This document shows positions 8,124-17,220 of a stretch of 64,000 bases of DNA, one piece after another. Position 1 is the first letter of the stretch; each line of letters begins with the position of its first letter. The notes under the pieces were generated by a model. That model did not search any database. It had not been told where the DNA came from and saw only the letters and a list, made by a program, of their open reading frames with translations. The position numbers were made by a program, and so were the translations under genes. The stretch comes from Haloarcula sp. CBA1127 (GTDB taxonomy: Archaea > Halobacteriota > Halobacteria > Halobacteriales > Haloarculaceae), in assembly GCF_001485575.1 (NCBI RefSeq), contig NZ_BCNB01000006.1, forward strand, positions 248,001 through 312,000, written 5' to 3'.

Positions 8124-9332
8124 CTACTGCGAGAACAGGCTGTTGTGGACGGGTGCGAAATTGCTCTCTTGACTATCCTCGACAACGGAGTCGGTGACGG
8201 CGTTACCGTCGACGCCCGCGTCGAGGAAGTCCGCGAGCGGCGGCCCGACGTTGTCCGGTTCGACGAGGAACGCGTCGTGGCCGTGGTCGGAGTCGATGAC
8301 ATGGTGGGCGACGTTCGCGTCGGCCGCCCGGAGCGAGTCGGCTAACGCCTCCGCCTGCTGGGTGGTGAAGTGCCAGTCGGCGGTAAAGGACATCACCAGC
8401 GCGTCGCCGTCGAAGGCCGCCAGCGCGTCCGCATCGGACTCGAACCCGGCGGCGAGGTCGTAGTTGTCCATCGCCCGTGTCAGATAGAGGTAGCTGTTGG
8501 CGTCGAAGCGTTCGGTGAACTTCTCGGCGTTATAATCGAGATACGACTCCACGTCGCGGTACGGGAAGAACGCGCCCGCGGCGTCAGTGGGGAACGTCCG
8601 GACGGCGTCCCGGCCGGCGGCGCGGCGGCCGAAGCGCCGCTCCATCGACGCCTTTGAGAGGTACATCACGTGGCCCAGCTGGCGGGCCAGTGCAAGCCCG
8701 TCGCTGGGCGGTTCGTCGTCCTCGCCGTAGTAGTGGCCCTGATTCCAGTTCGGGTCGGTCGTGATGGCCCGGCGGGCGATGGCATCGAGCGAGAGACACT
8801 GCGTGTCTAGTCGCGCAGCGGCGGCGATAGGAACGATGCGGTCGACGTGGTCCGGGTGGCGCTTGGCCCACTCGATGACGTTCATGCCACCGACGCTGCC
8901 GCCGACGACGGCGTGGAGGTGGGGAATTCCGAGTTCGTCAAGCAGCGCGCGCTGGGCTTCGGTCCAGTCTGTGACAGTGACCGGCGGGAAGTCGGTGCCG
9001 TAGGGCTCGCCCGTCTCCGGGTTCTCGCTTTTCGGTCCAGTCGACCCGTAGCAGGAGCCGGGCACGTTCGCACAGACGACGTAGTACTCCGTGGTGTCTA
9101 TGGCCTTGCCCGGGCCGACGATATCGTCCCACCAGGCGCGGGCCTGATCGGCGCTGTCGACCCGGTCGCGGCCGGCGACGTGGGCGCTGCCGGTCAGCGC
9201 GTGACAGACCAGCACCGCATTGTCGCCGTCGAACTCGCCATAGGCTTCGTAGGTGATTTCCAGATCCGGAATCGTCTCCCCGCAGTCAAACTCGAACTCG
9301 CCAAGCGAGACAGTGTTGTGTTCGACGTTCAT
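8124..9332 (-). CDS. metX: Homoserine O-acetyltransferase
   Basis: Alpha/beta-hydrolase-fold acetyltransferase that activates homoserine with acetyl-CoA for methionine synthesis. 402 residues. The nucleophile is S146 in [11 protein letters not shown]; the acid and base lie in [10 protein letters not shown] and [10 protein letters not shown] near the C-terminus. [12 protein letters not shown] and LTGSAH are also typical. The last 35 residues or so are an acidic, probably disordered tail. It overlaps metY by 4 bp (ATGA), so both enzymes of the direct sulfhydrylation route are made from one message. Confidence 0.95.
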   Translation of the reverse strand: MNVEHNTVSLGEFEFDCGETIPDLEITYEAYGEFDGDNAVLVCHALTGSAHVAGRDRVDSADQARAWWDDIVGPGKAIDTTEYYVVCANVPGSCYGSTGPKSENPETGEPYGTDFPPVTVTDWTEAQRALLDELGIPHLHAVVGGSVGGMNVIEWAKRHPDHVDRIVPIAAAARLDTQCLSLDAIARRAITTDPNWNQGHYYGEDDEPPSDGLALARQLGHVMYLSKASMERRFGRRAAGRDAVRTFPTDAAGAFFPYRDVESYLDYNAEKFTERFDANSYLYLTRAMDNYDLAAGFESDADALAAFDGDALVMSFTADWHFTTQQAEALADSLRAADANVAHHVIDSDHGHDAFLVEPDNVGPPLADFLDAGVDGNAVTDSVVEDSQESNFAPVHNSLFSQ

Positions 9333-10615
9333 GTGACTCGTTCGATGGCCTCGTCAATATCTGCGATGATGTCTTCTGGGTCCTCAATGCCGACGCTGAA
9401 CCGGAGGAGGTCCGGGGTCACGCCGCTGGCGCGCTGTTCCGCCTCACTGAGCTGGGCGTGGGTAGTCGAGGCCGGGTGGATGACCAGCGTCTTCGCGTCG
9501 CCGATGTTCGCGAGGAACTGGGCGAGGTCCGTCTCCTCACAGAACCGTCGGCCAGCGTCGTAGCCGGCTTCCAGCCCGAAGGTGACGATGCCGCCGAACC
9601 CACCGGAGAGGTACTGCTGTGCCAGGTCGTGGGTCTCGTGGCTCTCCAGCCCGGGATAGGTGACCCAGGCGACCTCGGGGTGGTCTTCGAGGTGCTGGGC
9701 GACAGCCATCGCGTTCTCGCAGTGGCGTTCCATCCGCAGAGAGAGGGTTTCTGCGCCCTGGAGTGTCGCCCAGGCGTCGAAGGGCTTCTGGCCGTCGCCG
9801 AGCGACCGGAGCGCGCGCTGACGGGCGGCGACGGAGAAGGCGCGGTCGCCAAAGGCCTCGGAGAAGTTCTTCCCGAAGGCCTCGTTTTCGCCGCCGAGTT
9901 CCGGGAACTTTTCGGGGTACTCGTCCCAGGGAAACGAGCCGCCGTCGACGAGGACGCCGCCGACGGTCGTCCCGGAGCCGTGGATCCACTTCGTCGTCGA
10001 CTCCCAGAGGAGGTCCACGCCGTGGTCGAGCGGGTTACATAGGGCCGGCGTTCCGAACGTGTTGTCGACGAAGACGGGCACACCGTGGTCGTGGGCTACC
10101 TCGGCGATTTCCTCCATCGGTGGGACGACCAGCGAGGGGTTGCCGATGGTCTCGAAGTGGACGTAGGCTGTGTTCTCGTCGATGGCCTCAGCGTAGGCGT
10201 CCGGGTCGAGCGTGTCGACGAACCGCGTCTCGATACCCCGGCGGCTGGCGGTGTTGGAGTAATAGGAGTGGGTGCCGCCGTAGATAGAGGAGGCCGTCAC
10301 GATGTTGTCGCCGTTGGCCGCGAGGACGAACGTCCCGGCGTCGAGTGCGGCCATCCCCGACCCCGTCGCGACGGCGTCGACGGCGTTTTCGAGGGAGGCG
10401 ATGCGGTTTTCGAGCATCCGGACGGTGGGATTGTCGAACCGCGAGTAGACGTTGCCGTCGTCATTCAGGGCGTACCGGTCGGCCGCGGTGTCGGCGTCCT
10501 CAAAGACGTACGACGAGGTCTGATAGATGGGCGGCGCGCGTGCCCCTGTGGCCGGGTCCGGCTCCTCCTGGCCGGCGTGGACACAGCGCGTCCCGAATCC
10601 GTAGTCGTCGGTCAT
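9329..10615 (-). CDS. metY: O-acetylhomoserine sulfhydrylase
   Basis: PLP-dependent Cys/Met metabolism enzyme that forms homocysteine from O-acetylhomoserine and sulfide. 428 residues, the normal length. The predicted PLP lysine is K209 in [24 protein letters not shown] and [11 protein letters not shown] are family signatures. It is first in the metY-metX operon. The upstream region (10616-10700) is AT-rich, with TATA-like sequences and a short TAACT-CTG-AGTTA inverted repeat on the minus strand that could be a control site. Confidence 0.95.
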   Translation of the reverse strand: MTDDYGFGTRCVHAGQEEPDPATGARAPPIYQTSSYVFEDADTAADRYALNDDGNVYSRFDNPTVRMLENRIASLENAVDAVATGSGMAALDAGTFVLAANGDNIVTASSIYGGTHSYYSNTASRRGIETRFVDTLDPDAYAEAIDENTAYVHFETIGNPSLVVPPMEEIAEVAHDHGVPVFVDNTFGTPALCNPLDHGVDLLWESTTKWIHGSGTTVGGVLVDGGSFPWDEYPEKFPELGGENEAFGKNFSEAFGDRAFSVAARQRALRSLGDGQKPFDAWATLQGAETLSLRMERHCENAMAVAQHLEDHPEVAWVTYPGLESHETHDLAQQYLSGGFGGIVTFGLEAGYDAGRRFCEETDLAQFLANIGDAKTLVIHPASTTHAQLSEAEQRASGVTPDLLRFSVGIEDPEDIIADIDEAIERVT

Positions 10616-10758
10616 GTGCAGTATGCATATATCTCTAGCTATCTATAACTCAGAGTTACGGCAATACTCTCTTATTGTGATAAGATAACACGGTATCGGT
10701 CCGCCGACTGGTGGACCCGAGGGAGAGGGTATTTGTCGGTGGCTGTCTACACGCCGGT

Positions 10759-11718
10759 ATGGACCACGACACTGCCGGACGAACCAGCCGACAGATTCTC
10801 GACGCCGTCGGCAGTGCCGTCATCGCTGACGACCACTTCCTCGAAACCGTCATGACCGGGATTCTCGCCCGGGGACACGTCCTGCTCGAAGACGTGCCGG
10901 GCACGGGGAAGACGCTCACCGCCCAGTCGTTCGCGACGGCGCTTGACCTCTCCTTCAAGCGGGTGCAGTTCACGCCGGACCTGCTCCCGTCCGACATCAC
11001 CGGCTCGAACGTGTTCAACGAGGCCACCGGCGAGTTCGACTTCCAGCCCGGGCCCGTCTTCGCCAACGTTGTGCTGGCCGACGAGATCAACCGCGCGCCG
11101 CCCAAGACCCAAGCCGCACTGCTCGAAGCGATGGGGGAGAAGCAGGTGACCGTCGACGGTGTGACCCACGACCTCCCCGACCCGTTCTTCGTCATCGCCA
11201 CGCAGAACCCCGTCGAACAGGAGGGGACCTTCGGCCTGCCCGAGGCCCAGCGGGACCGCTTCATCGTCAAAACGTCGATGGGCTATCCCGACTTCGGCGG
11301 CGAGCGCGAACTCATCGACCGGCGGGCCGACCGCACGGCCCAAGCCCCGAGCGTCACCAGCGTCATCGACGGCGAGCGGCTGCCGGCGCTCCAGCAGACT
11401 GTCGAATCGGTCACCGTCGACGGCACGCTCCGGGACTACGTTATCGAACTCGGCCGGGCCACCCGCGAGGACGACCGCGTGGACGTCGGCGTCTCCCCGC
11501 GTGGTATTCAGCGGCTGTTCGAGGCGACCCGCGCCGCCGCGGTCCTCGATGGCCGCGACTACGCCGTCCCAGACGACGTGAAAACCGTTGTCGAGGAGGC
11601 ATTCGCCCACCGGCTCGTCCTGACCGCTGACGCGGGCGTCCGCGGCGTCGACCCGGCGACCGTCGTCGACGACGTGCTGGACCGCGTCGAAGTGCCGGCC
11701 GTCAGCCCCGGCCGCTGA
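10759..11718 (+). CDS. MoxR family AAA+ ATPase
   Basis: 319-residue AAA_3 ATPase, thought to act as a chaperone for DUF58/VWA-type complexes. Walker A is EDVPGTGKTLTA (about 47), Walker B VVLADEINRAPPKTQAALLEAM, sensor 1 FFVIATQNPVEQEGTFGLPEAQ with the arginine finger DRF, and VGVSPRGIQRL at sensor 2. The start at 10759 fits a TATA-like GGTATTTG about 26 nt upstream. Its usual partners (DUF58 and transglutaminase) lie 3.5 kb away on the opposite strand at 15230-20006. Confidence 0.92.
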   Translation: MDHDTAGRTSRQILDAVGSAVIADDHFLETVMTGILARGHVLLEDVPGTGKTLTAQSFATALDLSFKRVQFTPDLLPSDITGSNVFNEATGEFDFQPGPVFANVVLADEINRAPPKTQAALLEAMGEKQVTVDGVTHDLPDPFFVIATQNPVEQEGTFGLPEAQRDRFIVKTSMGYPDFGGERELIDRRADRTAQAPSVTSVIDGERLPALQQTVESVTVDGTLRDYVIELGRATREDDRVDVGVSPRGIQRLFEATRAAAVLDGRDYAVPDDVKTVVEEAFAHRLVLTADAGVRGVDPATVVDDVLDRVEVPAVSPGR

Positions 11719-11745
11719 GACCGGGCACCGCCAGTCGGTTCCGGA

Positions 11746-12531
11746 TTACCGCCCCAGCAGCGGCTCCGCCTCGGTCCACAGTCGCTCGAAGCGGGCCTCG
11801 AACGCCGCCGCGACCTCCGAATCGGTGATTCCGACCACGCCGAGCCTGTCGGCGGGCGAGAGCGGATCCGGAACGTCGACCGTCACCGCCGCGGCGTCGA
11901 TCACGTCGAAGGAGACCCCGACCGTTGGCACCGACCGGACCGCCGCGTTGCGGTCGGCGAGCAGGTCTGGGAGCGACTCGGGAAGTACGTCGAGTACCGC
12001 CTCGCTACAGAGCAGGTCGACCCGCACGCCATCACCCACACCGTCGAGGAACGCGTCGACCTCGGTCTGGAGCGTCTCCCACGACGCGCGCTCGTACGGC
12101 GGACCGACGGTCGCCCGGACATGCTCTCGGGCGGTCCTGACGTGCCGTCTCATCGCCGCCCGCATCTCCTCGCTTCCGAGCGATCCGAGCCAGAAACTGC
12201 TGTCGACGGGCGGCGCGGGCAGGAGCTCCGCCCTGACGGACGCGGCGACGGACCGGTACCGATCGAACTCCGATGCCAGTTCGCGGGTCCGCTCCGCGAG
12301 CAGCCTGTCGACGACCGTCTCCGGGTCGACAGGGGTGTACCGCGTCGGGTCGGTCGACTGGGTCCGGACTATCCCACGGGCTTCGAGACCGTTGAGCACG
12401 TCGTAGATCCGCCCCCGGGGGACGCCGCTCGCGTCGGAGAGGTCGCTCGCGGACACCGCACCGGTCACCAGCAGCGTCCGATACGCCGTCTCCTCGTAGT
12501 TCGAGAGCCCGAGTTCGGCCAGTTCGGTCAT
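11746..12531 (-). CDS. TrmB family transcriptional regulator
   Basis: 261-residue regulator. The N-terminal winged helix (LGLSNYEETAYRTLLVTG, SDASGVPRGRIYDVLNGLEARG) is the TrmB-type HTH. A coiled stretch (about 75-105) and a C-terminal effector domain (about 110-255) of PLD-like/TrmB-associated type follow. TrmB relatives control sugar or efflux genes in archaea. It is divergent from an SMR transporter gene with 193 bp between starts, so it probably controls that gene and itself. It is convergent with moxR. Confidence 0.85.
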   Translation of the reverse strand: MTELAELGLSNYEETAYRTLLVTGAVSASDLSDASGVPRGRIYDVLNGLEARGIVRTQSTDPTRYTPVDPETVVDRLLAERTRELASEFDRYRSVAASVRAELLPAPPVDSSFWLGSLGSEEMRAAMRRHVRTAREHVRATVGPPYERASWETLQTEVDAFLDGVGDGVRVDLLCSEAVLDVLPESLPDLLADRNAAVRSVPTVGVSFDVIDAAAVTVDVPDPLSPADRLGVVGITDSEVAAAFEARFERLWTEAEPLLGR

Positions 12532-12644
12532 CGTCGGGTGATCAAGCGGCCGGTACAAAGGTCCACAGGACCGGACTCGACGCGGGTGCGGTCGGCGCGA
12601 GGAGCGCCCCGATGTGGGTTTCCTGCCACCGAAAGCGCTGCCAG

Positions 12645-12659
12645 GGCCGCCTAGCGGCC
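12645..12659. promoter_or_regulatory. Inverted repeat between TrmB-type regulator and SMR gene
   Basis: GGCCGC-CTA-GCGGCC is a perfect 6-bp inverted repeat. It sits between two copies of CACCGAAAG (about 12628-12636 and 12666-12674). The location in the divergent intergenic region makes this a candidate operator. High GC means short repeats can arise by chance. Confidence 0.35.
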
Positions 12660-12724
12660 GAAACACACCGAAAGTGGCGGGGCGTTTCAGTACGTTCATC
12701 CCCCCGCCGGCCGGCGTTCTCAGT

Positions 12725-13057
12725 ATGAATCCATACGTGTTGCTCGGGGCCGCAATCGCCTCAGAACTGCTCGGAACGACCGCGCTCAAGCTCTCGGAAG
12801 GGTTCTCGAATCCCGTTCCCAGCCTCGGCGTCGTCCTCGGCTACGGCGCGGCGTTCTACCTCGTCTCGCTGACCCTGGAGGAGCTCCCCATCGGCGTCGT
12901 CTACGGGACGTGGGCCGCATTGGGTATCGTCGGTGTCGCGGCTATCGGAACCGTCGTGTTCGACGAACCGGTCGACCCGGTCGGCGTCGTCGGGATCGCG
13001 CTTATCGTCGCTGGCGTGTACTGCCTCAACGTCCTGTCGTCGATGGCCGCCCACTGA
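12725..13057 (+). CDS. SMR family multidrug/guanidinium-type transporter
   Basis: 110-residue protein with four hydrophobic helices, the size of EmrE/SugE/QacE proteins. The membrane-embedded glutamate is in AAIASELLGTTALKLSEGF (E14 region), and VVYGTWAALGIVG, FDEPVDPVGVVGIALIVAGV match the later helices. It exports a cationic drug or small cation against protons as a dimer; the substrate cannot be read from the sequence. The start at 12725 follows from the family N-terminus. Likely regulated by the divergent TrmB-type gene. Confidence 0.9.
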   Translation: MNPYVLLGAAIASELLGTTALKLSEGFSNPVPSLGVVLGYGAAFYLVSLTLEELPIGVVYGTWAALGIVGVAAIGTVVFDEPVDPVGVVGIALIVAGVYCLNVLSSMAAH

Positions 13058-13157
13058 CTCGTAGGGACTGGCGGCGGAATCCATACTTTCGCTGGGGACT
13101 CGATGCCCGGCACCCGCTCGGAGTGAGAACAACACCGACCAGCTACGTTACTCCCAC

Positions 13158-13568
13158 TCAGCTCCGCTCGAACTCCCGTTCCCGCTTGTCCCGAGTCGCG
13201 TCCTCAACGTCCTCCAGCGTCTCCGTCTCCAGCAGCCGCTCCAGTTTCCGCTCGAACTGCTCGTCGGTCAGTTCGCCCTCGGCGTAGCGGCGGCGCAGCC
13301 GGTCGAGGGGGGCTTCGGCTTCCGCTTCGGCGTCGGTCGACGTCGCCGGCTCGTCGCGCTCGTGGGCGGTCTCATCGGCCGGTTCGTCGTCGGACTCGCC
13401 GAGCAGTATCTCGGTGAGCGGGACGACCACGACGTAGCCGACGAGCAGCGCCACGAGCCACCACTCCTGCCCGGTGAGGAGAGCAACGAGCCAGAACCCG
13501 GTGACCGCCAGCGAGGCGAGTTCCGTCGCGTTGTCTCTGGCCCGCTCCAGCGGGGACCGGTCGGTCAT
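13158..13568 (-). CDS. SHOCT-domain membrane protein
   Basis: 136 residues. Two adjacent hydrophobic segments (about 14-50, FWLVALLTGQEWWLVALLVG) are followed by an acidic linker and a C-terminal short helical SHOCT motif (LDRLRRRYAEGELTDEQFERKLERLL), then a charged tail. SHOCT motifs are common on small haloarchaeal membrane proteins; their function is unknown. It ends the minus-strand block containing the DUF58 operon, 46 bp after it. Confidence 0.75.
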   Translation of the reverse strand: MTDRSPLERARDNATELASLAVTGFWLVALLTGQEWWLVALLVGYVVVVPLTEILLGESDDEPADETAHERDEPATSTDAEAEAEAPLDRLRRRYAEGELTDEQFERKLERLLETETLEDVEDATRDKREREFERS

Positions 13569-13613
13569 ACTGCTGACTTGTCACCACACCACAATGGATG
13601 GTTCGGTGCGGTC

Positions 13614-15227
13614 CTACCGTATCGCGGCCACCAGCGCCAGCACGGCGACGAGACAGACCACGAGGCCCGCCACGGCGACCGATGGCTCGACAGCGATAGA
13701 ACCCCGGGCGACGCCGGACAGCCCCAGCGTCGCCGCCGCGCCGACGCCGCCGACCGCGACGGTTCCTCCGGTGTGGACGAGTTCGGTGCGGCGCGTCGCG
13801 GCCCCGCTGCCGACCTCGTGTCCCAGCGTCGTCCCGAAGGACCCGGCGTCCCAGACGACGACGGCACCGACCAGGCCCGCAAGCACCAGCCACGTCGGCG
13901 TCGAAAGCGTCGCGGCAAAGGCGCTCGCACCGAACAGGCCGGCCGCAGCGAGCGTGACGCCGGCCGTCCGCTCGCGCAAATAACTCGTCGCCAGCGCCAC
14001 CGACAACTGTCCGACGACGCCGATGAGCGAAAACAGCGCCACAACGGCCAGCGCCAGTGTGACGGTCTCGGGGCCGTACACGTCCAGTATCGGAACGAAG
14101 AGCTGTTCGACGGCCGCCGCGGCCGGCGTTGCCCGGAGCGCCGTTTCGATGGCACCGACTGCCGGCCCTGCGACCGCCACCGCGCCGAGCGTGATGACGC
14201 CGCCGCCGACGTACGGCGCGAGGACGGTCCCCACGCGGTCGGCCGAACTCTGGACCGTCCGCCGGAGGAACCAGACAGCCACCGAGACGACCGTCCCACT
14301 GAGGAACAGCCACCAGAGGAGGCCACGAAGGCCCGGCGCGGCCGTGACGGCGACAATGAAGTCGTACAGCCCGGCCGGGAGTAGTCCGGCCAGTGATTTC
14401 TGACCGAGACCCAGTTCGAACAGGCCAGCGACCGGCGCGACCAGCAGGGCGAGCCGGCCCGTCCATCGAAACGTTCGCTCGACGGCGGCGACAGCCCTGT
14501 CGACATCGGGCGCATCGCTCGTTTCCGGGACGAGTTCGGAAAGCGGCAAGGCGTCGAGTCCGCGGGCCAGCGCCGCGGCGGCGAGGGCGAGCAACAGGCT
14601 GAAAATAGCGATATGCGTTCGGCCGGGGACCGGGTCGAAAATCGGTTCCAGCACCCGAGTGAGGGCCTCGCCGGTCAGTTGCTGGACGCCCGGCGTTCCG
14701 GCGTTGGACTGCAAGAAATCGACGGCCCCCCGCGTGAACAGTACGAGGGCAACAGCGAACGGAACGGCGGTCGTCCGCACGACGACGCCACCGTAGGCCC
14801 CCACCCGCTCGGTGTCGACGACGCCGCGGGTGGCAGCGGTCGCGCCGAAGACAGCGGTCAGACAGCCGAGGACAACGATGACTTGCGACAGCAGCGTGAC
14901 GACCGCCGGTCGGACGCCAGCTTGGGAAGTGACGGGGAACAGTTCGGCACCGAGCGAGACGACCGTGCCGCCAGTGGCGACGGACAGCCCGACGGCAACT
15001 GGTAGCGCAAGGACGCTGGCCAGAACAGTTCCAACCGCTTGCCAGCGGTTCCAGCCGCTCAGCCACAGCGACAGTGCCAGCAAAACACCGGTGGCCACAC
15101 CGACGAGCGCGGCTCGGTCGGCGGAAACGGTTCCCAGCAGTCCTGCGACCAGCAGCCCCGTCACGCCGACGACGGTGGCGAGGCTGGTCCAAGGCATCCG
15201 GGTCGGAAGCGAGATTGTGTCGTCCAT
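13614..15227 (-). CDS. Polytopic membrane protein of the MoxR/DUF58 cluster
   Basis: 537 residues with roughly 12-13 hydrophobic segments and no recognised catalytic motif. Similar large membrane proteins accompany DUF58 and transglutaminase genes in haloarchaea. It follows the DUF58 gene with a 2-bp gap, so it belongs to the same operon (order of transcription: transglutaminase, small TM protein, DUF58, this gene). A membrane scaffold for an envelope complex is plausible but unproven. Confidence 0.75.
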   Translation of the reverse strand: MDDTISLPTRMPWTSLATVVGVTGLLVAGLLGTVSADRAALVGVATGVLLALSLWLSGWNRWQAVGTVLASVLALPVAVGLSVATGGTVVSLGAELFPVTSQAGVRPAVVTLLSQVIVVLGCLTAVFGATAATRGVVDTERVGAYGGVVVRTTAVPFAVALVLFTRGAVDFLQSNAGTPGVQQLTGEALTRVLEPIFDPVPGRTHIAIFSLLLALAAAALARGLDALPLSELVPETSDAPDVDRAVAAVERTFRWTGRLALLVAPVAGLFELGLGQKSLAGLLPAGLYDFIVAVTAAPGLRGLLWWLFLSGTVVSVAVWFLRRTVQSSADRVGTVLAPYVGGGVITLGAVAVAGPAVGAIETALRATPAAAAVEQLFVPILDVYGPETVTLALAVVALFSLIGVVGQLSVALATSYLRERTAGVTLAAAGLFGASAFAATLSTPTWLVLAGLVGAVVVWDAGSFGTTLGHEVGSGAATRRTELVHTGGTVAVGGVGAAATLGLSGVARGSIAVEPSVAVAGLVVCLVAVLALVAAIR

Positions 15228-15229
15228 TG

Positions 15230-16618
15230 TTACACGCTGAACAGGTCGGCGAGCGAGGCACGGAGCGCCACGTCGATTGGGCTGTCAAGGTCCCAGTCGA
15301 TGACGGTCGCGCCGGACAGCTCGGCCCGCTGGAGCCGGGCGGTGCGTTCGGTGCCGGCGACAGCCGCGCCGAGCGAGTCCCCGCGGGCCAGCGACGGACT
15401 GACGAGCGTCGTCGGGTAGTCACGAACCGCAAGCGACGACACCAGCGAAACGGGCCAGTCGTCGGCGGCCGGCGAGAAGACGACCACCTGCGCGGTCGGC
15501 GGGAGCCGAGCGAGCACCGCGAGCAGGGCCGGGTCCTCGATGGTCCCACCGTCGGCCGTCGTCACCCTCGTAGCTCCGCCCCTGAGCTGCTCTGGTTGAT
15601 CGTCCTCGGACACGTCAGCGTCATCTGCCGCGTCGGTGTCCGACTGCCGAGCTGCGGCGCGGCCCACGCTGTCGAATATCTGTCTTGCGTGGGCGGCCGC
15701 GTGGCCGCCCGAGGCGTCGACCCACGCTAGCCCGTCGGGACCGAGACCACCGGGGACGTCCTCTTCAGCCAATCCGACGGCACAGACACTCGCGACGACG
15801 CTAGTCCGGGAAAGCGCGTCGAACAGGCGCTCGGCGGCGTAGGCCGACAGCTCCGCCCCCGTCGGGAATCCCGGCTCTGGCGTCACGCGGGCCGACGGCC
15901 GGGCGTCGACGACCAGTACCGTCCTGACGGCTTGTTCCTCCCGATAGTCGATAGTGGTCAGCTCGTCAGTCTTGGCGTAGCGCCGCCAGTCGATGCGGTT
16001 GACCGGGTCGCCGGGCTGGTAGCTGCGCGTCGAGTGGAACTCAAGCCCGCTTCCGCCGGTATCGGTCGGAAGTGTGCCCGCCCGCGGGAGTGTTGCGTCG
16101 GCCATCGGCACCTCAGAGACGGTGTTCGAGCACGTCAGTGTCCCGTCGCCGGCCACAGGCAGGTCAACGGTCACCTCGTCGCTGGCCGATAGCGTCCGCA
16201 CCCGCACCGCGGCAGCGTCGAACGTGTAGGTCCCGCGCTTTGCCATCACAGCGTAGGACAGCGTCACGCTCTCGTTGGGCCGCAGCGACGTACAGAGCCG
16301 CGGCGACCCCTCGACGACCGCGAGTTCCTCGGGCACGCCGTCGATGACCCGCAGATCGGTCAGCGAACTGCTGCCGGTGTTCGTGAGGGTGAGTTCGACC
16401 GCGACCGGCTCACCCGGTGTCGGCTGTGCGTCGGAGACGGACCGTGCCGCTTGCAAGTCAGTTCCCGCCGGAACCCGCGAGAGCGCGCCGTAAGCGACGT
16501 AGATGAGCGGGATTGCGGTCGCCGCGAGCAACAGCGGCTCGGCGGTCAAAAGCGAGACGCTGACGAGAAACAGCGCGGCCGCGAGGCCGCCACTCCAGCG
16601 CCGGACGCGGCGATGCAT
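15230..16618 (-). CDS. DUF58 domain protein (VWA-like)
   Basis: 462 residues. Two N-terminal membrane segments (about 10-45) are followed by a beta-rich domain (about 60-190) and the DUF58 core with RSYQPGDPVNRIDWRRYAKT near 205 and VLVVDARPSAR, the MIDAS-like start. An acidic insertion (TDAADDADVSEDDQPEQ) is present. DUF58 proteins function with MoxR ATPases in envelope or stress-related complexes. Gaps of 2 bp on both sides place it firmly in the operon. Confidence 0.9.
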   Translation of the reverse strand: MHRRVRRWSGGLAAALFLVSVSLLTAEPLLLAATAIPLIYVAYGALSRVPAGTDLQAARSVSDAQPTPGEPVAVELTLTNTGSSSLTDLRVIDGVPEELAVVEGSPRLCTSLRPNESVTLSYAVMAKRGTYTFDAAAVRVRTLSASDEVTVDLPVAGDGTLTCSNTVSEVPMADATLPRAGTLPTDTGGSGLEFHSTRSYQPGDPVNRIDWRRYAKTDELTTIDYREEQAVRTVLVVDARPSARVTPEPGFPTGAELSAYAAERLFDALSRTSVVASVCAVGLAEEDVPGGLGPDGLAWVDASGGHAAAHARQIFDSVGRAAARQSDTDAADDADVSEDDQPEQLRGGATRVTTADGGTIEDPALLAVLARLPPTAQVVVFSPAADDWPVSLVSSLAVRDYPTTLVSPSLARGDSLGAAVAGTERTARLQRAELSGATVIDWDLDSPIDVALRASLADLFSV

Positions 16619-16620
16619 CG

Positions 16621-17220
16621 TCAGCGCTCACCTCCTGACACCTGTGCGATAGCGTCGACCGTCCGGCGGATGCGGCGGCGGCGTTCGCTCTCCGGGTCGA
16701 GCCACAGGCGGAGTCGAGCCAGCAGCGACTGGGGCTCCGTCGATGACAGCATCGCCGCCGCGACGGCGTCGTCGGTCCACGTCCCCGCGCGTACTGCTTG
16801 GTGAGCGGACGCCTGCGAGACGCCGGCTCCGATAGCATAGGCCGTCGTCGCTGCCGCACTGAGGCGCTCGGTAACCGTGTCCATCGCCGCGTCGTCGCCA
16901 GCGACGGCGTCGTCGATGGCCGCATCGATGTCGGCGGCGAACAGCCGGCTCTCCGTCGCTGTCACGTCTTCCGGCGGGCTGTCGACGGCAACGTCGAAGG
17001 CGGTCGGTGAGCCACCGCCGAGGAGTCCACCGAGCCAGCCGGCAAGGACCGCACAAAGTCCGACGGTCAGACTGCCAGCGAGGAGGATGGTTGTCGGGGC
17101 AACACTCCCGAACACGGCGACCAGCGACTCGCCGGCGGCCGTCGGCGCGAAAACAAGGGAGACCGCGACGGCGGTCGCCAGCAGCCCCACCGTTCCGAAG
17201 ACAACCGTTCGCAGGCGCAT
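16621..17220 (-). CDS. Small membrane protein of the MoxR/DUF58 cluster
   Basis: 199 residues. Two hydrophobic helices near the N-terminus (about 6-27 and 40-70) are followed by a soluble region with conserved-looking LFAADIDAAIDDAVAG and the C-terminal RRRRIRRTVDAIAQVSGG. It overlaps the transglutaminase gene by one base and precedes DUF58 by 2 bp. Haloarchaeal clusters of this type normally contain such a protein; its function is unknown. Confidence 0.7.
   Translation of the reverse strand: MRLRTVVFGTVGLLATAVAVSLVFAPTAAGESLVAVFGSVAPTTILLAGSLTVGLCAVLAGWLGGLLGGGSPTAFDVAVDSPPEDVTATESRLFAADIDAAIDDAVAGDDAAMDTVTERLSAAATTAYAIGAGVSQASAHQAVRAGTWTDDAVAAAMLSSTEPQSLLARLRLWLDPESERRRRIRRTVDAIAQVSGGER

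Noticed and set aside
13372-15549. A 725-codon ORF on the minus strand
   Set aside because: It lies in another frame of the 537-residue membrane protein and DUF58 genes, is extremely Arg-rich without domain features, and is the usual shadow of GC-rich third positions.
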